DNA of 64,000 nt from Antilocapra americana (taxonomy: Eukaryota; Chordata; Mammalia; Artiodactyla; Antilocapridae), in assembly GCA_007570785.1 (NCBI GenBank), contig ML660774.1:3632201-3696200 (forward strand), given 5' to 3'. How positions within the stretch are numbered: position 1 is the first letter of the stretch; each line of letters begins with the position of its first letter. Under the pieces are notes generated by a model. The model did not search any database. It was not told the DNA's origin and saw only the letters and a program-made list of their open reading frames with translations. Of this stretch, positions 57,899 through 64,000 are shown in pieces. The position numbers and the translations under genes are program-made.

Positions 57899-57979
57899 TC
57901 AAATGTAGGATTTAACCTGCCTCCTTAGCGCAGTAGGCAGCGGGTCAGTCTCATAATCTGAAGTCAAATGTAGGATTTA
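57899..57979 (+). repeat. 16-bp target-site duplication around a tRNA-Met fragment
   Basis: 'tcaaatgtaggattta' occurs exactly at 57899-57914 and 57964-57979, bracketing the 49-base insert. The length is typical of L1-mediated insertion. Confidence 0.95.
57919..57963 (+). pseudogene. 3'-truncated elongator tRNA-Met(CAT) retropseudogene
   Basis: 45 bases match the 5' half of mammalian elongator tRNA-Met with one apparent change (gcgg for gcgc in the D stem): acceptor 5' strand 'gcctcct', D arm 'gcgcagtaggcagcg', and anticodon loop 'ctcataa' with CAT at 57952-57954. It stops in the variable region right after the anticodon stem. The T arm, acceptor 3' strand and CCA are absent, there is no poly-A tail, and a perfect target-site duplication flanks it. 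Four extra bases ('acct', 57915-57918) precede the mature 5' end. It cannot fold or function as a tRNA. This fits the tailless retropseudogene class described in mammals. Confidence 0.93.
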
Positions 57980-59869
57980 TTTCTTATTTCAATATAACCT
58001 AGAAGGCTGACAATAAGAAAACTACTTCAGAATTTTGAGAAGCATTTCATAATGCAAGAAGACATTGCAACTCAGTTAGTTTTACATGTTAGTAAGTATA
58101 TTGCAAAATATTAAGAAGAGTTTATCATAGGAATTCACTTAACATCTGATAAACAGACCATGGGAAATCCATATCAAAGAAGTTTTAGTTCAGTTTTTGT
58201 CAGTAGCCATCATATGTGAATATAGTGTTACTTATTCATGTATTTATTAAGACTGACAGTGTTGACACCCAGCTAATTATGGTCTGTGGTCGCAGGATAT
58301 GGGGTTTGCATATCTTCTGCTTTAGAAAGCTATAATACAGAGCAGGCTTGGGACCTTAATGAAGAGATGATTAGTATTCCCCTAGCGCCTCTGTTTTTGG
58401 AGGATGTGAAACAGTTTTCATATGGTGGCTGAATAGATGAATGGTTTCCCCCAGTGCCCCCACGTGCGTGGCCGAAGGAAACTCTCAAAGATTCTGCCTT
58501 TTTATTATCTTTGAACAAGGCTATTCCCAGTTAGATAAACGTTACACAAGTGACAAAAATGAGTTTCCTTAGCATTCTGGAATTGGGATAACATTTAAAC
58601 AACAGTCCGACTTGCTTAAATGCAGTCCTGACGAGATGTTCAAAATATATTTAAAATTTAGGATATGAAGCGTTCATTAGAGGGCTCGATAAACCGGTGC
58701 CTTCTTTTGCCCAGTACTCTCGTGGCCGGAAGGCCTAATTAACTCCTGGGTGCAGTGGCCCCACAGGCAGAACTGCTTTGCAGAGGATAAACCTCACTAA
58801 AGCAGGAACTGAGACTCATTAGCTTTTAAACTGCTATTCAGACCTAATTTCCATTGAATAGGGCATATTTATGATAAAGAGTAAAAATGTTTACCTTATG
58901 TTCATATCTAATTAGCCTAATGGTTTTTATATCAACATGGTTTATTCCTTATATTTCTTAGGCAAAGAAATGGCCATAGAGACTGTCTGTTTCTTTTTTA
59001 CCATTAAGTGCTCTTACTTACGAAGAAAGGATCCCTCTCCTGCAAATGCCCTTGGCTATTGCATTTATTAAACAGTCATTGACAGGAAAATGAATGAATT
59101 AAAAGATACTCAAGTAAGCTATAATCTTTCAATACTATTTATATAGCCCTCTGTCTTAGAAATAATTCCAATATGTTTCTTACAGCCCGGTTACGATGAT
59201 TCTGTTTCTCTTAAACATTTTTCCCCAGTAAGGCATTTATCATTAATGAAGGTGTACCTTATAATCCCCACTAGCCTGTACAATTGATGAATAAACATGA
59301 AGAGTCCTCCTCTTTGCCAGCACTGCACCTATTTTAACAATGAGAAGCTCATTCAGCACCTGGATGTCAGAAGTCAATGAATTCTAGGAGATTCATAAAC
59401 AAGCCAAGTAGACCTGGGCCTCAAACAGGGAGTGGGTGGTAGGTGTAAAAAAAATTTCTGGAAGCACATTACATGTCAATTTTTTACATGTAAGGCAGCC
59501 TGAAAAAACTTACATTCAAGTCGGATCTCAGCCTATAGCAATTGCAAAGCTCTCTGTTAGTTTCTTTAAAATTACCTGATTACCATGAACTGGGCTTACT
59601 GATTCATCTGTTTTTTATTTTCATCTATGTCTTTTTTAAAATTTATCTCAGGATGTTGTAAGCTCTGTCTCCAGTCGTGTCCATCATTTCCAAATCTAAA
59701 TGTAATCATTTGGTGGTAAAAATCATACTTGTATTTCCTTTTTTATTTAAAAACCCATATATTCTGATTTATGTTTCTGACCTTTGATATACATTGCATC
59801 CTTACAAACTTCAAAGTGTTTTACTAATTCTTCAATATCACAAGGAAGGAACATGTTCTCTTCTTGGTT
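57980..59869. other. Repeat-poor stretch, possible conserved DNA
   Basis: No repeat or exon recognised. Between about 58230 and 59330 the sequence is of higher complexity, with islands of CpG (58383, 58461-58474, 58687-58695, 58720-58728, 59193) and AT-rich homeodomain-like words. This could be unconstrained unique sequence or conserved non-coding DNA; not decidable here. Confidence 0.35.
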
Positions 59870-60290
59870 CTTTGGCTGATCTAAAAATTGAATTGACACA
59901 AGACAGACTAACAGGGAAAAAAAAAAACTAGCTTAACTTTATACTTAAGGAATAGCATAAAATGTGAGACCCAAAGGCAAGTCAGGCCATTGAAGTGAGT
60001 ATGCCATCTGTGCTAAGAAGTGGGATGGGGGCCTGGGGCTTCAAAAGGGAGGAAGATGATTCTTAGGAAGATCAGGGCAAATGATTGGCGTTAGATATTT
60101 GCCCAGCCACGCAGTTAAGTCTGTCAGATGATAAAAAATTACCTCAGGTAGTAGCTCTTTTTCTGGAACAAGGCCTCTACTGAAATTATTTTAACCAGTT
60201 AAGGGGGAGGTAACAGTTTTTTGAGTTTGCTCTGTTGATTGCTATAGATCAAAAGAATCCACCTTCCAGAGTAGCACATTTGGGGGTGGC
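59870..60290. mobile_element. LTR-like old repeat, family unassigned
   Basis: 'acacaagacagactaacagg' (59897), 'cttcaaaagggaggaagatg' (60039), 'acctcaggtagtagctcttt' (60142) and 'ggtggcatactctgcttgcc' (60285) resemble, in order, an old mammalian LTR (ERVL type) that I recall but cannot name. Non-coding. Confidence 0.4.
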
Positions 60291-60867
60291 ATACTCTGCT
60301 TGCCTTCAATATGAAAAATTATATTGAAGAAACCCTTTCAATATTATGATTCAAATTCTTAGAATCTTATTCGTTTTTTGAGCCTCTGAGTTTAAGTGTA
60401 CGTTTAGCTTCCTGAAATTGATGGGAATTTTATTAGCTTTGCTCATGCGTGGATAGATTTGTTGATGTGTCCTTTTCCCCCCACATTTTTTGTTTACTCT
60501 GATAGTTGACCATGCAAAATGCATTTTAATTTTCATATATATTTAATTAAAATTTTAATGTTTTAAAATTTCCCTTTAGATATTTTTTCTGTGCATTTTA
60601 TGTACCCAGCATCTACCTAATAAATACCTGCCTTTTTCCTACTTCTGTGTTAACATTTAAAATCACTTGCAGATATTTACGAACCCAAGAAAATTCATAA
60701 AGTAGAAACAGTTGATTCTGCTAGAAATGACTTATTCTCAGCTGAGTTTACACTATATTTGCTATACAGTTCATACTTACACTTTATTTCTGGAAGGTGA
60801 TTTCTTACCCCATCACCTCCTCACTGTCAATCTAGTTGATAAGTTTGTTGTGAAATAAGTGCTCTTA
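60291..60867. other. Unassigned AT-rich spacer
   Basis: No gene or repeat recognised. Confidence 0.5.
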
Positions 60868-61077
60868 AGAGGCCTCCTCAATGGCTCAGCAGGAAAAGAA
60901 TCCATCTGCAACACAGGAAGCGTGGGTTTTATCCTTGGATCAGGAAGATGTCCGGGAGAAGGACAGAACCCACTCCAGTATTTCTTGCTTGGGAAATCCC
61001 ATGGACCGAGGAGCCGGGCAGGCTACAGTCCATGGGGTTGCAAAGAGCTGAATACAACTGAGCAAATGAGCAAAGCT
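60868..61077 (+). mobile_element. Bov-tA SINE
   Basis: 'ggcctcctcaatggctcagc', 'aagaatccatctgcaacaca', 'atcccatggaccgaggagcc' and 'catggggttgcaaagagctg'. Near full length, moderately decayed. The 96- and 92-residue frames on the two strands are SINE translations. Confidence 0.93.
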
Positions 61078-61286
61078 ATTAAGGAAAAGAAAAGCACACA
61101 GAGATGGGAAAGGGCGGATGTTGCACATGACATGGTGACTGTCCTTTAGCTCAGCCACCAACTGCTTATTACATGTCTTAGGGAAGAGGGGACTGCAGGT
61201 AAAAATGATACAAAACAATCACAGGGGGCAGTTATTGTCACTGGCTCACTGTGTCTGAATCTGCTTGGATACTATGAAAAGGAGTC

Positions 61287-61585
61287 TAGAGTGGGTACAC
61301 TGAACAACAGATATTTATTTCTCATAGTTCTGGAGGCTGGGAAGTCTGAGACCAAGGTCCCGGTAGATTTGGTGTTTGGTGAGGAACTCCCCTCTCTGGG
61401 CTGTGTCCTCACGTGGTAGGAGGGTTGAGACGGCTCCCTGGGGTGTCTGTTTTATAAGGGCACTAATCCCGGAGTATTCCACCTAATCACTTCACAAAGC
61501 CCACAGCTGCTAATTCCATCACATGAGGCAGTCAGGATTTCAACATAATAATTTTGGGGAAATGCAACCATTCATTCCATAATAC
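61287..61585 (-). mobile_element. ERVL-MaLR LTR (MLT1/MST type), antisense
   Basis: 'catagttctggaggctggga' (61324), 'ctgtgtcctcacgtggtagg' (61400), 'tttataagggcactaatccc' (61451), 'ggatttcaacataataattt' (61536) match, in antisense order, the solo LTR of the ERVL-MaLR group. No internal viral genes are present. Confidence 0.65.
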
Positions 61586-61831
61586 ACTGGAAGCCTTTTG
61601 GAGCACAAGGACCGTTGCTTTGCTCCCATCTAATAGAGCATAAGGAAAATTGGGGAGAACATAATTTTCATGGTAGTATGTGATGTGGTTTCCACCTATT
61701 GAGAAAATATAATATGATACCTGAAGTGGTGGTGCTATGCTGTTCTTGCAACTTTTGGTGGGTGAGAGGCCACATCCAAAGGGAAGACAACTGGGGTGGC
61801 TCCAGGAGCCTCAAGTGAAGGAGCCTGAACG

Positions 61832-62270
61832 GTAGTAGTAGTTTCCTAGGACTGCTATCATAAATTACTACCAGCTTAGAATAAGAAATTTATTCTCAGA
61901 TTTCCTGAGGATGGAAGTCCACAGTGAAGATGATGGCAAGGTTGATTCCTTCCTGGAAGCTCAGAGGGAAAATCTCTTCTGTGTCTTTCTTAGAGCTTCT
62001 GGCGATCCTCAGTTTGTAGACCCAGCACTCCAGTCCCTCCCTCTGCTGTCAAATGCTGCTGTCCTAGGTGTATCTGCGTGTCATTGTGTTCGTTTTCTCT
62101 TATGGCACCCGTCACTGGATTAAGGGCCACCCTAATCGAAGATGTACTCAACTTGATTGCGTCTGCAAAGACCCTATTTTCAAACAAGGTCACCTTCATA
62201 GGTGCTAGGGGTTAGGACTTCAGCATGCATTTGTGGAAGGGAGGGACCTCAATTCAAACCACAGTAGGAA
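61832..62270 (-). mobile_element. ERVL-MaLR LTR (MLT1 type), antisense
   Basis: 'tttcctaggactgctatcat' (61842), 'ctcagatttcctgaggatgg' (61895), 'ttgattgcgtctgcaaagac' (62152) and 'ggtgctaggggttaggactt' (62201) follow the MLT1 antisense order. A second LTR in the same orientation about 250 bases from the first, but diverged from it, so probably a separate insertion. The 70-residue frames are chance. Confidence 0.7.
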
Positions 62271-63578
62271 TGTAGAGGAAATATTTCACTGTTGAACAAG
62301 TCAGGAGAATCTGTAGCAGCCTTCACTACTGTGGGGGCAAACGGTAGAGATTCCATGGAAGTGCTATAGGAAACCTTTATTTGCAAACCTTTATTTTCAT
62401 CTACTTTGGGAGAGAGTGATCATGATTTGAGGGAGATAATGTATTATGTTGAACTTCATGAGGTCACTGGTTTCATGAGCCCAAACAAGTTTAATACTGG
62501 CAATTTCTCATGACTTGAAACTTACAGGTAAAATGAAAATCAGAATTATTATGTATTAACAATGTGGCCATTTCTTGACACCCCAATTGCCATTCTTAAA
62601 TTATAAAAAAAAAGAAAAAAATGGCAATAGAGTTACCTAAGGTAAATAGTTGCTTTTCAGCTTTTTAGATGATGTTTAAACTGACTCTAGTTAGGTAATT
62701 TTAAGAGTTGTAAGCAAACTTAATTGTCATGTATACTCAATGGATGTGTAAAAAACTGATTCTATTAGACAATATAATCTTTTCTGAGTTAGGTCTGATG
62801 TGAATAAATAGGCATTCACATCACAGGTTTATCTCATAGTAACCAAGAATAAAGCAAAGTGAGTTGAAAGGGTTTAAAATCCTGCATAAGCCCATGAATT
62901 ACCTTCAAACCTTTTCAGTGATGAGCTGGATATCATCCTATTTATTTACCCTTAGGATTTGCATAGTGATTTTTTTGCCTCTCAACATTTATCTAGATCG
63001 AGCAGCATCAAATTTATTTCTGACTGCTTTCCCAATTTTTCAAAGTAATTTATATTCTAATACTATGTTATAAGAACTGGCTGGCTCAACTGCTCTCCTT
63101 CTAGATTTGCATTGATATTGTTTTGAAATTTGTAATGCCATCTCAGACCCCACTTGATTTGATTGAATTAATTTAATTTTAGATCTCACCACACTATTTC
63201 TAGCCCCTTAAAATGTTATCACCAACAATATTTTCATATAGTAACTTAGGTTTGTTTATGTGGATTCACTCAGGAAAGAGTCAGTGTAGCTAAAATCTGT
63301 TTTTGAAAAAGACTCCTTTGATGTTACTACTTAGGTTGATCACTTTAGTAAGCAAACAACTCATGCAAAATTCAGTGAAAAGCAATCTACAAGATGGTAA
63401 CTGAGGCAAAGCAGAGTTACTCTGATTATTTAGAGGTGGATCTTAGTTTTGATTGTGTATCTTTTAAGCATTATTTAAAAACTTCTAAAGACGTGACCTA
63501 GAAAACAAAATTACACGAATAGAGACATTGTAGACAAAAACGTGAATGAAATTTCTCAACTATCAGAACATAACGTCC
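62271..63578. other. Unassigned AT-rich stretch
   Basis: No gene or repeat recognised. The 69-residue frame at 62864-63070 is hydrophobic and Ser/Leu/Phe-rich, most likely chance. Confidence 0.45.
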
Positions 63579-63636
63579 TATGTTAACGAGCACAAGGTTC
63601 AACCGTATATGTTAACGAACATAAGGTTCAACCATA
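63579..63636. repeat. Two-copy 29-bp tandem repeat
   Basis: 'tatgttaacgagcacaaggt' (63579) and 'tatgttaacgaacataaggt' (63608), period 29, with three differences over the unit. Each copy holds 'gttaac' and a CpG. Confidence 0.9.
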
Positions 63637-64000
63637 GGTTTAACAGAAAAACTGACTTAAGGTTTTACCAAAAATTGAGACTCTCAGTGATATACTGATA
63701 TTGAGTTGTTTCTCCTGAGGGTGGGGGAAGGGAAACATAGTTTGTTTAGAGTAGTGATAACCACTGCTTACTATGTGCATTAAACAAACATTTTATTTCT
63801 ATTTCAGCCACATATTCTGGCAGCTTGAAATGCATAACCAGGGGCAAAGAGTTTCATTAGGTAGTAGTAGCTGGAGGCAACATAGACTGATGTTCATAAA
63901 TAAGAGAAACTTTGTAATTCTGACCTCATCAGACTGCTAGGGATGAATGTAACTTCAGCAGTGGCTCTGATTTCTTTTCAGTTGATGCTCATCTCTTGAT
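63637..64000. other. Unassigned end of window
   Basis: No gene or repeat recognised. Confidence 0.5.

Noticed and set aside
1..64000. Search for a novel gene system or gene cluster
   Set aside because: No set of adjacent, co-oriented non-repeat frames with conserved domains exists. Everything coding-like traces to BovB or L1. I found no basis for claiming a new biological system.

Overview
This is mammalian nuclear DNA from a ruminant, most likely a bovid (cattle, bison, buffalo, sheep or goat). The diagnosis rests on dense BovB (RTE-clade) LINEs, tRNA-Glu-headed Bov-tA/BovA SINEs with the BovB-like 3' tail, and a young artiodactyl L1, lying on much older shared mammalian repeats (L2, MIR, MER5A, MLT1-type LTRs, old L1M). 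The sequence is visibly AT-rich and CpG-poor. I found no protein-coding exon, no intact RNA gene, no CpG island and no CRISPR array or operon. It reads as a gene desert or the inside of a very large intron. The longer open frames are either decayed retrotransposon ORFs or their antisense shadows.

Layout. 0-8 kb: an L1 3' fragment, a SINE, a 1.7 kb BovB copy with a recognisable reverse transcriptase, then a long decayed L2 broken by SINEs. 9-12 kb: a BovB tail, an L2 piece and a 1.2 kb 5'-truncated young L1 in antisense. 12-24 kb: mostly unassigned old sequence with MIR/L2 relics, one SINE pair at 21.1 kb, and a candidate conserved element near 16.6-16.8 kb. 24-30 kb: two BovB fragments and more MIR/L2. 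31-44 kb: repeat-dense, with six Bov-tA SINEs, several SINE fragments, two long antisense BovB copies (36.6 and 41.9 kb; the second splits a MER5A) and a CpG-enriched stretch near 33.9 kb. 44-53 kb: L1 relics (one a short twin-primed insertion), BovB tails, MER5A and a 1.2 kb old L1. 53-60 kb: AT-rich and sparse, holding a truncated tRNA-Met retropseudogene with a perfect 16-bp target-site duplication. 60-62.3 kb: an LTR-like element, a SINE and two MLT1/MST-type LTRs. The rest is unassigned.

Nothing here works as a gene system. The content is a record of layered retrotransposition: BovB supplied the machinery presumed to move Bov-tA SINEs, and L1 machinery plausibly moved the tRNA fragment and the L1 pieces. 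The most interesting items are the tailless tRNA-Met half-pseudogene (57.9 kb), the twin-primed L1 (47.8 kb), the MER5A split by BovB (41.9-43.3 kb), the diverged direct duplication around a SINE fragment (39.7-39.9 kb), and a few repeat-poor stretches that could be conserved regulatory DNA. All family names come from recalled consensus sequences, not a database search, so boundaries are good to roughly 5-20 bases for young elements and 20-60 for old ones.
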